A DNA stretch of 64,000 nt from Acinetobacter lanii (GTDB lineage: Bacteria > Pseudomonadota > Gammaproteobacteria > Pseudomonadales > Moraxellaceae): NCBI RefSeq assembly GCF_011578285.1, contig NZ_CP049916.1:2170001-2234000 (forward strand), given 5' to 3'. This document shows, piece by piece, positions 47,106 through 58,960 of the stretch (position 1 is its first letter; each line of letters starts with the position of its first letter). Under the pieces are notes generated by a model. It saw only the letters and a program-made list of their open reading frames with translations, had not been told where the DNA came from and searched no databases. The position numbers were made by a program, and so were the translations under genes.

Positions 47106-47870
47106 ATGCCTATGTCAAATTCTCAAGTTGAAAAAGCCCGTTATTTTGAAGCTGCTGCGCAAAATATTGACGTGGAAAATTTTAAAAAAGTGGTTCAAAG
47201 CCGTCGTTCTGTACGTAAATTTACCGATAAACCTATTCCTGCTGAAGTACTGGATGATTGTTTAGATTTGGCTTTACTTGCACCCAATTCATCTAACTTA
47301 CAGCCGTGGACCTTTTATGTGGTGCAGTCTGAAGATAAAAAACAAAAGATTGTGAAAGCCTGTTTAAACCAATGGGCGGCACGTACTGCAGCGGAATTGA
47401 TTGTTTGTGTGGCACGTACTGACCGTGTCAATGAAATGGCAAAACGCAACATTAATGAATTTCCATTTCCCGAAATTCCGCCTTTGGTAAAAAAGTATTA
47501 CACCTATATTCCTTTGAATTATAAAACAGGTTACTTCAATGCTATTGGTCACTTTAAAAAAGTGTCTTTTGGGGTGGCACGTAAGTTTGGTAAACAATTG
47601 CCTGTGACGGCGTTTAACCCTGCCGATTCGATTTTATGGGCAAGTAAAACCACGGCTTTGGCCTGTGAAAACCTCGTATTGGCTTTACGTGCTTATGGCT
47701 TTGACAGTTGTATGATGGAAGGTTTTGACGAACCTTTGGTGCGTAAAACCTTAAATCTAGGTGATCAAGAATACCCTGTGATGGTGATTGGTGCAGGTGA
47801 ACGTGCCACCGATGGCGTGTTCTTCCCGCAGTATCGTTTTGATCGTGACTTATTTATTCAGAAAGTTTAA
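47106..47870 (+). CDS. Nitroreductase-family flavoprotein
   Basis: The 254-residue protein has the NTR pattern VVQSRRSVRKFTDKPIPAEVL, then LLAPNSSNLQPWTFYVV, and a C-terminal VIGAGERATDGVFFPQYRF. These proteins bind FMN and reduce nitro- or quinone-type compounds using NAD(P)H. An ATG two codons later (MSNSQ) is also possible. Its end overlaps the convergent NIF3-like gene by four bases. Substrate not deducible. Confidence 0.8.
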   Translation: MPMSNSQVEKARYFEAAAQNIDVENFKKVVQSRRSVRKFTDKPIPAEVLDDCLDLALLAPNSSNLQPWTFYVVQSEDKKQKIVKACLNQWAARTAAELIVCVARTDRVNEMAKRNINEFPFPEIPPLVKKYYTYIPLNYKTGYFNAIGHFKKVSFGVARKFGKQLPVTAFNPADSILWASKTTALACENLVLALRAYGFDSCMMEGFDEPLVRKTLNLGDQEYPVMVIGAGERATDGVFFPQYRFDRDLFIQKV

Positions 47871-48181
47871 TCAATCTCGATGATTTGAATAAACTCAAAG
47901 GCAGGCTCTTCATAAGGATGGCTTGCCTTTAATGCTTCGGCAACTTGTTTGACTTTCTGTTCAGGGACAATGGTTTCCACACGCCATTCAGGCACTTGTT
48001 CGAGTTGATCTAACTGACCGATAAAAGGATTTGCCCCTTTTACAGGTTTAAACTGCCCTGTTCCTAGCACTTGCCACGCACAGTGCTCATAGTTTCCGAT
48101 CCCACCTGCACCTGCTTCAAAAATAGCGAGTTTGGTGGATTCAAAATGGGATTCAGGCACGTAATAGATGAGTTTGAGCAT
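47867..48181 (-). CDS. YqfO/NIF3-like small protein
   Basis: The 104-residue protein begins MLKLIYYVPESHFESTKLAIFEAGAGGIGNY and has VETIVPEQKVKQVAEALKASHPYEEPAFEF near the end. This matches the inserted domain of YqfO/NIF3-family proteins in standalone form, a pattern seen in gammaproteobacteria. It may act as a metal-binding or sensor-like protein; function unknown. It is convergent with the nitroreductase gene, overlapping it by four bases. Confidence 0.78.
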   Translation of the reverse strand: MLKLIYYVPESHFESTKLAIFEAGAGGIGNYEHCAWQVLGTGQFKPVKGANPFIGQLDQLEQVPEWRVETIVPEQKVKQVAEALKASHPYEEPAFEFIQIIEID

Positions 48182-48238
48182 AGTGATAAATAATCTAATG
48201 GTTAGATTTATATTAAATCATTTATCTAATTTTATGAC

Positions 48239-48370
48239 CTACCTAGGGCTGAATAGAATAAGTGAATAACATAAAAAGGCATTGCATGAGAACCACAAAC
48301 CCAAAGAATTTCCATCCTTTTTTCTTAATGCATTTTTATCTAACGACAAATAAATAGTAGTCTTGGTCAT
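48239..48370 (-). CDS. Possible small membrane protein, 43 aa
   Basis: A short frame on the minus strand starts MTKTTIYLSLDKNALRKK, has a hydrophobic stretch LWFSCNAFLCYSLILFS and ends at a TAG at 48239-48241. TAGGG lies about nine bases before the ATG at 48370. The region is otherwise non-coding and AT-rich. The frame could be a chance opening; conservation in related strains would decide. Confidence 0.2.
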   Translation of the reverse strand: MTKTTIYLSLDKNALRKKDGNSLGLWFSCNAFLCYSLILFSPR

Positions 48371-48457
48371 AGCATTACCCTATTTTAGCGAAAATAATCG
48401 CCCATAAAATAAGGCATGCAAAAAGTTAACCAAATATTCTAAGTTATTTAAATATTA

Positions 48458-49186
48458 CTATATAAATATTTCTTGGATTTGTTCAAATGGGATATTTTTA
48501 CCTTTACCAACATCAAGTGAATCTGAAGTAAAACTCTCATCGAATTTTTGACATATAAGTTGCCAATAGTTGCAAACAATACAATCAATATTTTCAGGAT
48601 TATATTCTTTATAAAATTTGACTATTGTAGGTTTCAATTTGATTTTCAATTTTTCTTGTATAGGAACTAAGTCTTGAACAAAAGAAAATTGGCCAGTATT
48701 TCCAAAAAACAACTCAGGTAAGTCAAATTCATTTCTTACTTTAGCTTCTCTCAAAGTGCTAAAAGCAAATGGACCATTAGCTTCCCCATTACTTTCATCA
48801 TTTAAATGTATAACTGAGCGTCTTAATATTTCACCCTTATATTCCGTTAATTCAGGCACAATATTTATCGTTTTATTTAAAAAAATCTTTATACCTTCGG
48901 GGCAATGCAAAAGCCCTTCTTTAAACCACTCTAGAGTTCCATCGCTTCCACAGCGATGATAATAGCTAACTCTAATTTTCATATTTTTTTGTTCAGGTTC
49001 TGCATCTAGCAATAATCTAATATGCCATGCATACGTACCTGAATCCCACTCAAGAGCATCATTTTTTAATAAAGTATTAATTTCATTCAATTTAGATTTA
49101 ATTTTTTCAACACTAATACCGTAATACATCGAAAGACTATTCAATGCATCATTTTCATCATCATAGCTAAAATTATATATTTCCAT
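48458..49186 (-). CDS. Hypothetical cytosolic protein, 242 aa
   Basis: I do not recognise this protein. It begins MEIYNFSYDDENDALNSL and has no signal peptide or membrane segment. It is acidic overall, with a histidine/cysteine-containing part (YYHRCGSDG, residues about 77-85) and a CIVCNYW stretch near residue 205. The codon use is AT-rich compared with the genes around it (many ATA, TTA and AAA codons), which hints at an acquired gene. AGAGAT precedes the ATG at 49186. It lies between the NIF3-like gene and purL; the terminator at 49232-49260 separates it from purL. Confidence 0.6.
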   Translation of the reverse strand: MEIYNFSYDDENDALNSLSMYYGISVEKIKSKLNEINTLLKNDALEWDSGTYAWHIRLLLDAEPEQKNMKIRVSYYHRCGSDGTLEWFKEGLLHCPEGIKIFLNKTINIVPELTEYKGEILRRSVIHLNDESNGEANGPFAFSTLREAKVRNEFDLPELFFGNTGQFSFVQDLVPIQEKLKIKLKPTIVKFYKEYNPENIDCIVCNYWQLICQKFDESFTSDSLDVGKGKNIPFEQIQEIFI

Positions 49187-49231
49187 TTTTATCTCTAAAA
49201 TTTCATATTTTTAAACATATATTTACATCAT

Positions 49232-49261
49232 AAAAAAGCCACCTTACGGTGGCTTTTTTTA
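49232..49261 (-). terminator. Terminator of purL
   Basis: The stem AAAAAAGCCACC / GGTGGCTTTTTT with a TTAC loop runs into A/T on both strands, so on the minus strand it ends purL 12 bases after the stop. Confidence 0.92.
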
Positions 49262-49272
49262 TTTAAAACTGA

Positions 49273-52200
49273 TCACCCAATAAATTTACGCGCATTACGG
49301 AACATACGTAACCAAGCACCATCTTGATCCCAATCTTCAGGTTTCCAAGAATGTTGAATCGCACGGAAGTTACGTTCAGGGTGCGGCATCATAATCGTTG
49401 CACGACCGTCAGTAGACGTCACACCTGAAATCGCTTCAGGCGAACCGTTCGGGTTTAATGGATAGTGTTGAGTCGGATTACCATGGCTGTCTACATAACG
49501 TAGAATCACTTGATTGCCCGCATTTAACGCAGCAATACCTGACTCAGGTGCAACCACACGCCCTTCACCATGTGCCACAGCAATCGGAAGAATCGAGCCT
49601 TCCATGTCTTGCAACAACACAGAATTTGATTTTTCAACGCGTACATTCACAGCACGTGCTTCAAACATTTCAGAGGTATTACGATGGAAACGAGGCCAGT
49701 TGTCAGCACCCGGAATCAGTGGAGCCAATTGCGACAACATTTGGCAACCATTACAAATACCTAAAGAGAATGTTTCATCACGGTTAAAGAATTTCTCGAA
49801 TTGATCACGTAGTTTTGGATTGAACAACACTGATTTCGCCCAACCACCACCTGCACCTAACACGTCACCGTAAGAGAAGCCACCACATGCCACCAAGCCT
49901 TCAAAATCATCAAGGCTGATACGACCTGCAAGCAAGTCACTCATATGAACATCTACAGTGTTAAAGCCGACTTTATCGAATGCAGCCGCCATTTCAACAT
50001 GACCATTGACGCCTTGTTCACGTAAAATCACCATGTTTGGACGACGTGAATTGATAAATGGCGCTTCAATTTCTTCGTTCAAATCAAAGGTTGGTTTTGC
50101 AATTAAACCCGCATGTGACTTGTCTGTGATTAGTGCAAATTCTTGATCCGCAGTTTCGACATTATCACGTAAGCGTTGGATTTGATGAGACACTTCAGTC
50201 CAAGCCACTTGAAGATCGCTACGATCAAGGCTTAAACCGTTCACAGTTAAAGCATCCGTAGTGTTTACTGTACCGACAACTTGAATGGCATCTTTAATTG
50301 ATGATGCAGCAACTTCAGTTTCAAGTGCTGCCCAATCCGCTTTAGAAATTTGCAATACCGCACCAATTTCTTCTGCAAAGAGTGCTTCTACAGATTGATC
50401 TTCTAAAGCCACACCTAGACGTGAAGCAAACATCATTTCTGCAACAGTTGCGATTAAACCACCATCACCAATGTCATGGTACGCTTTAATCAAGCCACGG
50501 TTGTTCCAGTCTTGAACCAATGCAAAGAATGCTTTGAAGTCATCGAAGCTATCCACATCAGGGGTGACTGAACCAATCGCTTTATATACCTGAGCTAAGA
50601 TCGAACCACCCAAACGGAATTGACCTTTAGACAAATCAATACGAACCAATACAGATTCTAAGTTTTTAAGTTCTGGGGTTAGAGTTTTGCGTACATCTGT
50701 TACAGGAGCGAATGCAGTGATCACGCCTGACATTGGTGAGGTCACAGATTTGTCGATTCCTTCATCATTCCACGTGGTACGCATAGACAATGAGTCTTTA
50801 CCCACTGGAATTGCGATACCCAAGGCAGGACACATTTCCATACCAATGGCTTTTACACCTTCAAATAATGCTTGATCTTCACCTTTTTGACCTGCTGCTG
50901 CCATCCAGTTTGCAGACAATTTAATGTCACTGATTTGCTCGATTTTTGCAGACATGATGTTCGAAATCGATTCGGCAACCGACAAACGCGCTGAAGCCGC
51001 AGGGTTCAACAATGCCACTGGTGGACGTTCGCCCATCGCCATCGCTTCACCTGTATACCCCACTAAACTTGTGGTCGTTACCGCAGCGTCCGCTACAGGC
51101 ACCTGCCATGGACCCACAAACTGATCACGTGCCACCATACCGGTGATTGAACGGTCACCAATAGTGATCAAAAATGATTTAGAGGCAACGGTTGGGTTTT
51201 TAAGCACACGGTAAATCGCATCTTTGAGATCGGTCACTTTAAATGTATCGAAGTCATCGCCTTGACGTTCAATCGTTTCATAAGAACGGCTCATGCGTGG
51301 TGTACCACCCAACATCACTTGCATTGGCATATCCACCGCTTTATTTTCAAAAAGTGGATCTTCAACGGTTAAATGACGTGCTTCAGTCGCTTCACCTAAG
51401 ACTGCAAACGGACAACGTTCACGGGCACAGATTGACTCAAACAATGCTAATGATTCAGGACGGATTGCAAGTACATAACGTTCTTGTGCTTCGTTCGACC
51501 AAATTTCCATTGGCGACATGCCCGGCTCAAGCGATGGGATTTTACGAAGGTTTAGAATCGCACCCAATTCATGGTCATTGACCAATTCAGGCATCGCATT
51601 TGATACACCGCCTGCACCGACATCATGCACAGACACGATTGGGTTATGGTTTTCCATGCGCCAGCAGGTATCAATCACTTCTTGGCAACGACGCTCCATT
51701 TCAGGGTTTTCACGTTGTACTGAAGCGAAGTCAAGGTTTTCACCCAATTTACCACTGTCGACTGAAGATGCTGCGCCACCACCTAAACCGATGAGCATTG
51801 CAGGGCCACCCAAAACGATGAGTAAGTCGCCCGGTAAAATTGCATCTTTTTCAACATGATCAGGACGGATATTACCGTAACCACCTGCAATCATAATCGG
51901 CTTATGGAAGCCTTTAACTTCACCATTGACTTTTTGTTCAAAAGTACGGAAGTAACCATTTAACGCTGGACGACCAAATTCATTATTGAACGCTGCACCA
52001 CCGAGTGGCCCTTCGATCATAATTTGCAGTGGCGATGCCATACGGGATGGCTTACCATAGTTCTCTTCCCAAGGTTGTTCAAAGCCCGGAATATTCAAGT
52101 TCGATGTTGTAAAACCTGTTAAACCGGCTTTGGGTTTACCCCCACGACCTGTTGCACCTTCATCACGGATTTCACCGCCTGAACCTGTTGCAGCACCGGC

Positions 52201-53106
52201 AAATGGCGCAATTGCAGTCGGATGGTTATGGGTTTCGACTTTCATCAAGATATGGGCAGCTTGGCTCTTATATTTATACACATGCTGACCATTGGCTTCT
52301 TGAGTTGGATAGAAACGCTGTGTGTCAAAACCGACAATCACTGACGCATTGTCTTTATAAGCAGACAACACATCGTTCGGCGATTCTTTATAAGTGTTTT
52401 TAATCATTTGGAACAAAGACAATGGCTGTTTTTCACCATCAATTGTCCACTCTGAACCAAAGATTTTATGACGACAATGCTCAGAGTTCGCTTGTGCAAA
52501 CATCATTAGTTCGATGTCATGCGGATTGCGACCCATTTTAATAAAGGCATCGGTCAAATAATCAATTTCTTCGTCAGACAGTGCAAAACCAAACTCTGAA
52601 TTGGCTTTGACTAAAGCGTCTTTACCTTGGCCTAAAATATCAATGCTATTTAAAGGTTTTGGCGCTGTTTCAGTAAATAATGCCCCAGCATCTTCAATTT
52701 TATTGAACACACTCTCGGTCATGCGGTCATGTAAGACTTGTTTAACTGCATCAGAGAGCTCAGAAACACCCTTTAAAGTAAACAAAACACCGCGTTCAAG
52801 GCGGTGTATCGGGGTATTACAATTGGCAAAAATATCCGTCGCTTTAGATGACCATGGAGAAATGGTCCCTAAACGTGGTGTGACTAAAATCTGAACTTCA
52901 TCTTGAGCCGCTTGGCGGACTTGGAATGATTCACCATCATTCAGCAGTTGTAGAGCAGATTGCTGTTGTTGCTCACCCAGCGCTTGGTCAAATAAATAGA
53001 CCCATTGGCTTTCGATCGACTGAACTGAACTAATAGACGCTAAACGTGAAAGTAGTTGAGTTTTCTTAAAAGAAGAATGTGCAGGTGCACCGGCAACGAT
53101 AAACAT
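49273..53106 (-). CDS. purL: Phosphoribosylformylglycinamidine synthase
   Basis: PurL converts FGAR to FGAM with glutamine and ATP, the fourth step of purine synthesis. This is the large single-chain form. The N-terminal domain, the AIR-synthase-like repeat with [27 protein letters not shown] and [20 protein letters not shown], and the C-terminal glutamine amidotransferase with GICNGCQML and PHPER are all intact. The open frame runs 28 codons further up, but the ATG at 53106 gives the usual [11 protein letters not shown] start and a length of about 1277. Confidence 0.96.
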   Translation of the reverse strand: MFIVAGAPAHSSFKKTQLLSRLASISSVQSIESQWVYLFDQALGEQQQQSALQLLNDGESFQVRQAAQDEVQILVTPRLGTISPWSSKATDIFANCNTPIHRLERGVLFTLKGVSELSDAVKQVLHDRMTESVFNKIEDAGALFTETAPKPLNSIDILGQGKDALVKANSEFGFALSDEEIDYLTDAFIKMGRNPHDIELMMFAQANSEHCRHKIFGSEWTIDGEKQPLSLFQMIKNTYKESPNDVLSAYKDNASVIVGFDTQRFYPTQEANGQHVYKYKSQAAHILMKVETHNHPTAIAPFAGAATGSGGEIRDEGATGRGGKPKAGLTGFTTSNLNIPGFEQPWEENYGKPSRMASPLQIMIEGPLGGAAFNNEFGRPALNGYFRTFEQKVNGEVKGFHKPIMIAGGYGNIRPDHVEKDAILPGDLLIVLGGPAMLIGLGGGAASSVDSGKLGENLDFASVQRENPEMERRCQEVIDTCWRMENHNPIVSVHDVGAGGVSNAMPELVNDHELGAILNLRKIPSLEPGMSPMEIWSNEAQERYVLAIRPESLALFESICARERCPFAVLGEATEARHLTVEDPLFENKAVDMPMQVMLGGTPRMSRSYETIERQGDDFDTFKVTDLKDAIYRVLKNPTVASKSFLITIGDRSITGMVARDQFVGPWQVPVADAAVTTTSLVGYTGEAMAMGERPPVALLNPAASARLSVAESISNIMSAKIEQISDIKLSANWMAAAGQKGEDQALFEGVKAIGMEMCPALGIAIPVGKDSLSMRTTWNDEGIDKSVTSPMSGVITAFAPVTDVRKTLTPELKNLESVLVRIDLSKGQFRLGGSILAQVYKAIGSVTPDVDSFDDFKAFFALVQDWNNRGLIKAYHDIGDGGLIATVAEMMFASRLGVALEDQSVEALFAEEIGAVLQISKADWAALETEVAASSIKDAIQVVGTVNTTDALTVNGLSLDRSDLQVAWTEVSHQIQRLRDNVETADQEFALITDKSHAGLIAKPTFDLNEEIEAPFINSRRPNMVILREQGVNGHVEMAAAFDKVGFNTVDVHMSDLLAGRISLDDFEGLVACGGFSYGDVLGAGGGWAKSVLFNPKLRDQFEKFFNRDETFSLGICNGCQMLSQLAPLIPGADNWPRFHRNTSEMFEARAVNVRVEKSNSVLLQDMEGSILPIAVAHGEGRVVAPESGIAALNAGNQVILRYVDSHGNPTQHYPLNPNGSPEAISGVTSTDGRATIMMPHPERNFRAIQHSWKPEDWDQDGAWLRMFRNARKFIG

Positions 53107-53456
53107 GCTGATTTTGGCTCCACGGGCAGGTGAGATGACCTTGCCACAATGTGACTTGAAGAGAGCGCATATTCTACTGTGTATTGACACAATCAGCTAG
53201 ACAAAAAACGAAGAAACTATGAGTAATTGAATGAAGTTTTTATAAATAATGCGTTTAATTTCAGTGGAAAAATTTGAATGTAGTCCTACAGGTTAACACA
53301 CTTTGTAACGGAAAAAGCAAAACATTTGGAGAATTATTTTACTCAGATCAATAGTCTAAATTTTAAGCATTTAGTGCAAAATCAATCGATTTAAAATCTG
53401 TATAGAACACAGCTCAACGCCTGATCAAGCTTTATTGTTCTATACCGTTATTCAGC
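53107..53456. other. Non-coding stretch upstream of purL
   Basis: About 350 bases separate purL from the peptidase gene on the same strand. It should hold the purL promoter. I see no PurR-like operator I can name and no terminator for the peptidase. The upstream continuation of the purL frame has no ribosome-binding site of its own. Confidence 0.45.
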
Positions 53457-54515
53457 TTATTTTTGATTTAAATAGTTTAATAAAGATAAGACCGCTTGAC
53501 TGGCAATCTGCAATGACGCTGGATCGACTTGCTCAATCGTGTCGCAACTTTGGTGATAACACGGCGCAAATTCCAACACGTCGCCTTTCATTTGTTCATT
53601 AAATAAAATTAAAGAAGCGACAGGCACTTTGCCTAAAAATGGCGCAGTATCACTGGCAGTTAAGGTTGAAATATCTTCCTTCACTTGAATGCCTTTATGT
53701 CTAAAAAATGCTTTTAAATGTTGTTCTAAAGCCAAGTCCCCTACATGATTTGGAATACTCCGCAAACTGTCGGTAATCGGCTTATAATCCGCTTCATTCA
53801 TACCTCTTTCTTTGAGCGTGGTTTCCATTTCGGTAATCGAGGATTGATCTCCATCTGCAATTTGAATGGTGGGATTTTTGGTGCCGACCATATCGACATT
53901 GATATAAGCCTGAATGCCTTTGAGCTGGTCAGCACTTAAACTTTTTACAAAAGCATTTGATCCAGCAATGCCTTCTTCTTCCGAATCCCAGAATGCGATA
54001 TATAAAGTATGTTTTGGTTGCTTTGAATGCTTTGCATAGTGCTGAATCAGCTCTAACAGTAAGGCAACACCCGAACCGTTATCATTAATCCCTGGACCCA
54101 TTTTTACTGAGTCATAGTGTGCACCAACCACGATCGCGGTATCTTTGGACTGCCCTGCAATTTCAACAATGACATTTTGACCCACTTCTTTTTTACGATT
54201 CTCAAAAGGGATCAGTTGGGCTTTTAAGCCTGCTTTTTTAATTTGATCACTAATATATTGCGCTGAGGCTTGACCACCACTAGTACCGACAGCGCGGTTT
54301 CCACCATGCATTTGTGCAATTTTTTCTAAGACTTTTAAATGTTGCATCATGGCTGTACTGTCTAAGCTACCCACCTGATGAGTGGGCGTTGTCTGAGTGA
54401 CTGTGTGTGCATTGATATCTTGTTGATGTGTTATTGCTTGTTGTTGGCATCCTGCCATTAAAAAACCACTACACGCTAAAAGTGTTGAAAATATCCATTG
54501 ATTTGAATGCATCAT
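53457..54515 (-). CDS. M28-family zinc peptidase lipoprotein
   Basis: The 352-residue protein has a lipoprotein signal peptide (LACSGFLMAGCQQQ, lipobox LMAGC), so it is probably anchored in the outer or inner membrane. The M28 metal-binding parts are present: VVGAHYDSV (His and Asp ligands), NDNGSGVALLLEL, DSEEEGIAGS with the catalytic Glu pair and NVDMVG. These are typical of aminopeptidases of the M28 group. Substrate unknown. The gene lies 250 bases from the neighbouring sulfatase. Confidence 0.85.
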   Translation of the reverse strand: MMHSNQWIFSTLLACSGFLMAGCQQQAITHQQDINAHTVTQTTPTHQVGSLDSTAMMQHLKVLEKIAQMHGGNRAVGTSGGQASAQYISDQIKKAGLKAQLIPFENRKKEVGQNVIVEIAGQSKDTAIVVGAHYDSVKMGPGINDNGSGVALLLELIQHYAKHSKQPKHTLYIAFWDSEEEGIAGSNAFVKSLSADQLKGIQAYINVDMVGTKNPTIQIADGDQSSITEMETTLKERGMNEADYKPITDSLRSIPNHVGDLALEQHLKAFFRHKGIQVKEDISTLTASDTAPFLGKVPVASLILFNEQMKGDVLEFAPCYHQSCDTIEQVDPASLQIASQAVLSLLNYLNQK

Positions 54516-54714
54516 TGTCTTTATCTGAGTATCATCATGATCTATTTCTTTATATTAAACATTCTGATGAAGGCTAAAAAGTAGCGTTCAGTAACCAGTG
54601 TTCAAGTTAAGATGTACAGTTTTATTCCCGATAGCCGAATCAACTCACCATTTAAAACCCTTCTTTCTTGTTTATTTGAAGATTTATTCCCTCCAGAAAC
54701 TTTCTATGCAATCA

Positions 54715-54737
54715 AAAAGAGAGGCTTAAGCCTCCCT
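54715..54737 (-). terminator. Terminator of the sulfatase gene
   Basis: The stem GAGGCTTAAGCCTC is followed on the minus strand by TCTTTTT. It lies about 35 bases after the stop. Confidence 0.8.
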
Positions 54738-54767
54738 TAATCTATTCAAAGTTTTTGATTTCTTTAT

Positions 54768-56441
<1,674 letters not shown>

Positions 56442-56592
56442 TCAATCCATGCTGTCAAATAGATGACATTGTTTAGACAAATATTTGCTGAGTTAATCGT
56501 GATGAATGCAATTGAGTAAGTAATGATATTGATATCTAAGTTAAGCTTAGGCTATTTTATTTTTAAACATTCTTTTATCTATTTCGCAATAA

Positions 56593-56616
56593 AAAAAGAG
56601 CATTTCTGCTCTTTTT
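56593..56616 (-). terminator. Terminator of the pst operon
   Basis: The stem AAAAAGAGCA / TGCTCTTTTT with a TTTC loop and T runs on the minus strand ends the pst operon, about 25 bases after the pstB stop. Confidence 0.88.
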
Positions 56617-56640
56617 AATAACCCTACTCAGATTAGGTCA

Positions 56641-57561
56641 TTAACCAAAACGCCCTGTAATATAAGCTTCGGTCAACTGATGATCCGGCTGCGTAAAGAC
56701 TTTTTCAGTGGAATTGACTTCAATCAAATCCCCCAAATGGAAATAAGCCGTACGGTCAGATACACGGGCTGCCTGTTGCATCGAATGGGTCACAATGGCA
56801 ATCGTATATTGCGTCGATAATTCAGAAATCAGTTCTTCAACTTTTGCTGTGGCAATTGGATCGAGCGCAGAACAAGGCTCATCCATCAAAATCACTTCAG
56901 GAGAAACAGCAATCGTGCGAGCGATGCATAGACGCTGCTGCTGCCCGCCTGAAAGCCCTGTCCCCGGTTGACTGAGTCGATCTTTGACTTCATCCCACAG
57001 CCCGGCTTTACGTAAACTGGTTTCTACAATCTCTTCTAAGTCATATTTATCACGGGCTAAGCCATGCAGCTTAGGGCCATAAGCGACATTGTCAAAAATG
57101 GACTTTGGAAATGGATTCGGCTTTTGGAATACCATGCCCACTTGCGCACGCAGTAAAACCACATCCAGTTTAGGGTCATAAATATCCTGATTATCCAGCA
57201 ATACTTTTCCTGTCACTCGACAACTATCAATCGTGTCATTCATACGATTTAAGGTGCGTAAAAAAGTGGATTTACCACAGCCGGATGGCCCAATGAACGC
57301 AATCACTTCATTTTGGTAAATATCCAAATCGATGCCTTTAATCGCCTCAGCCTCGCCGTAATACACGTGCACATCTGACGTACTGAGCTTCACTGTAGAC
57401 GGTTTCGACTCTTTTTTAGACGTAGATGTTTCAAATTGAGAGACAAAAGACGTGGTCGGACGTTTTGACTCAGTGTCTGGATGGATAAATTGTGATTGTT
57501 CTGGATTCACTGGCTTGTCCTGATTAAATACATGTGTTTTTGTTGTGCTCAGCGTATGCAT
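56641..57561 (-). CDS. pstB: Phosphate ABC transporter ATPase
   Basis: PstB powers phosphate import. Walker [10 protein letters not shown], signature [15 protein letters not shown] and Walker [13 protein letters not shown] are present. The N-terminus of about 55 residues before the ABC domain is an extension that is rich in S, T and K and absent from the shorter E. coli protein. I chose the ATG at 57561, preceded by AAAAGGGGG, over the one ten codons upstream. It lies 13 bases after pstA. PhoU does not follow, unlike in E. coli. Confidence 0.95.
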   Translation of the reverse strand: MHTLSTTKTHVFNQDKPVNPEQSQFIHPDTESKRPTTSFVSQFETSTSKKESKPSTVKLSTSDVHVYYGEAEAIKGIDLDIYQNEVIAFIGPSGCGKSTFLRTLNRMNDTIDSCRVTGKVLLDNQDIYDPKLDVVLLRAQVGMVFQKPNPFPKSIFDNVAYGPKLHGLARDKYDLEEIVETSLRKAGLWDEVKDRLSQPGTGLSGGQQQRLCIARTIAVSPEVILMDEPCSALDPIATAKVEELISELSTQYTIAIVTHSMQQAARVSDRTAYFHLGDLIEVNSTEKVFTQPDHQLTEAYITGRFG

Positions 57562-57574
57562 AGTGTGCCCCCTT

Positions 57575-58960
57575 TTACCAACGGACTTCAAATTTCTTAC
57601 GTAACCAAATGGCTAAACTGTTCAACCCAATCATCATCACAAGTAGCACGATAATCGCTGCTGCAGTACGCCCTTCAAAGAAGTTACGTAGTTCATTGCC
57701 CTGCCACAGGAAAATCTGTACAGGCAAAGCGGTAGATTGGTCAAACGGTGAAGTCGGCACACTGGCCACGAATGCACTCATACCAATCAACAGTAATGGT
57801 GCTGTTTCACCTAAGGCTTGTGCCACACCAATGATTGCACCTGTTAAAATCCCCGGCAATGCAAGCGGTAAAACATGATGAAAAACGGTTTGTAAACGTG
57901 AAGCCCCCAAACCTAAAGCGGCTTGGCGAATGGAAGGGGGTACGGCTTTGAGCGCTGCACGGGTGGTAATAATCACAGTCGGTAGCGTCATTAAACTTAA
58001 AACCAAACCACCGACCAATGGCGCAGATAAGGGCAGATGCATCCAACCAATAAAAATCGCAGCACCGAGTAAACCAAACACGATGGATGGTACCGCAGCC
58101 AAATTATTGATGTTGACTTCTACCACATCGGTAATCCAATTTTTAGGTGCAAATTCTTCTAAATACACTGCCGATGCCACCCCAATCGGAATCGAGATAA
58201 AAATCACGATCAGCATCATAAACAGTGAGCCCATAAATGCTCCTGCTAAACCTGAGGTTGCAGGCGAACTGCGTGAATCTGGGCTGGTGAAAATATTGCT
58301 GTTGAAGCTATTTTCAAGCATACCTTGGGCTTGCATATGATCGGCAATTTTGCGGATTTCTGGGCTCAATTGTTGCTGCTCATCCGATAAACTTCGGTCA
58401 ATATTACCTTTTAACCACACATCTACATTGGCATCAGCCAAGACTTTGATCTCTTGGCTTTTACCCAACACATCAGGATTTGCCATAAATAGGTCACGTA
58501 TACGATAGGCTTCCGAACTGGTGTATACACTGCTGAGTTCATCTTTCTGAGCAGCCAATGTAGGATCTTTTTTCAGCATCGCATTCACGATTAAAGCATC
58601 CCAGTCGACCATGCCTATTTCAGTTTGCCAAGCAATATAACGCTCTTGAAAATGTGCCGGGGCTTCATTGGGTTCACGTATGGGCTGTTTAGACACCTTG
58701 ATAATGGCAGGGTCAAAATAGATCGGTAAAGTCATGCTACTCTGCCAAAAGGCAGGTAAGCCTTTCGCCAAGATACTGCCAAACAGAAGCACAACAAAAA
58801 ACAGCCCCATGATCACGGCACTCAAACCAAACCATTTAAAGGTCTTTTCTTTGCGATGGCGTTTCGCCAACGAGTTTTGAATTCTTTGCGTACGTTTCTC
58901 ACGTAACTCTGCTGCATGCGTATCGTAGTTTGGGTCGAGAGTTGTATTTGAAGTCGTCAT
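57575..58960 (-). CDS. pstA: Phosphate ABC transporter permease PstA
   Basis: PstA is one of the two membrane subunits of the phosphate importer. At 461 residues it is much longer than the E. coli protein (about 296), because a hydrophilic part of about 150 residues follows the first membrane segment (about 45-67). The permease domain with the EAA-like loop [22 protein letters not shown] lies in the C-terminal half. The start overlaps the pstC stop by one base in TAATG. Confidence 0.93.
   Translation of the reverse strand: MTTSNTTLDPNYDTHAAELREKRTQRIQNSLAKRHRKEKTFKWFGLSAVIMGLFFVVLLFGSILAKGLPAFWQSSMTLPIYFDPAIIKVSKQPIREPNEAPAHFQERYIAWQTEIGMVDWDALIVNAMLKKDPTLAAQKDELSSVYTSSEAYRIRDLFMANPDVLGKSQEIKVLADANVDVWLKGNIDRSLSDEQQQLSPEIRKIADHMQAQGMLENSFNSNIFTSPDSRSSPATSGLAGAFMGSLFMMLIVIFISIPIGVASAVYLEEFAPKNWITDVVEVNINNLAAVPSIVFGLLGAAIFIGWMHLPLSAPLVGGLVLSLMTLPTVIITTRAALKAVPPSIRQAALGLGASRLQTVFHHVLPLALPGILTGAIIGVAQALGETAPLLLIGMSAFVASVPTSPFDQSTALPVQIFLWQGNELRNFFEGRTAAAIIVLLVMMIGLNSLAIWLRKKFEVRW

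Noticed and set aside
51518..51859. Several long plus-strand frames opposite purL
   Set aside because: They are shadow frames in a conserved gene and look like no known protein.
57930..58340. 136-residue plus-strand frame opposite pstA
   Set aside because: It lies wholly inside an intact, conserved gene and has no ribosome-binding site or recognisable domain.
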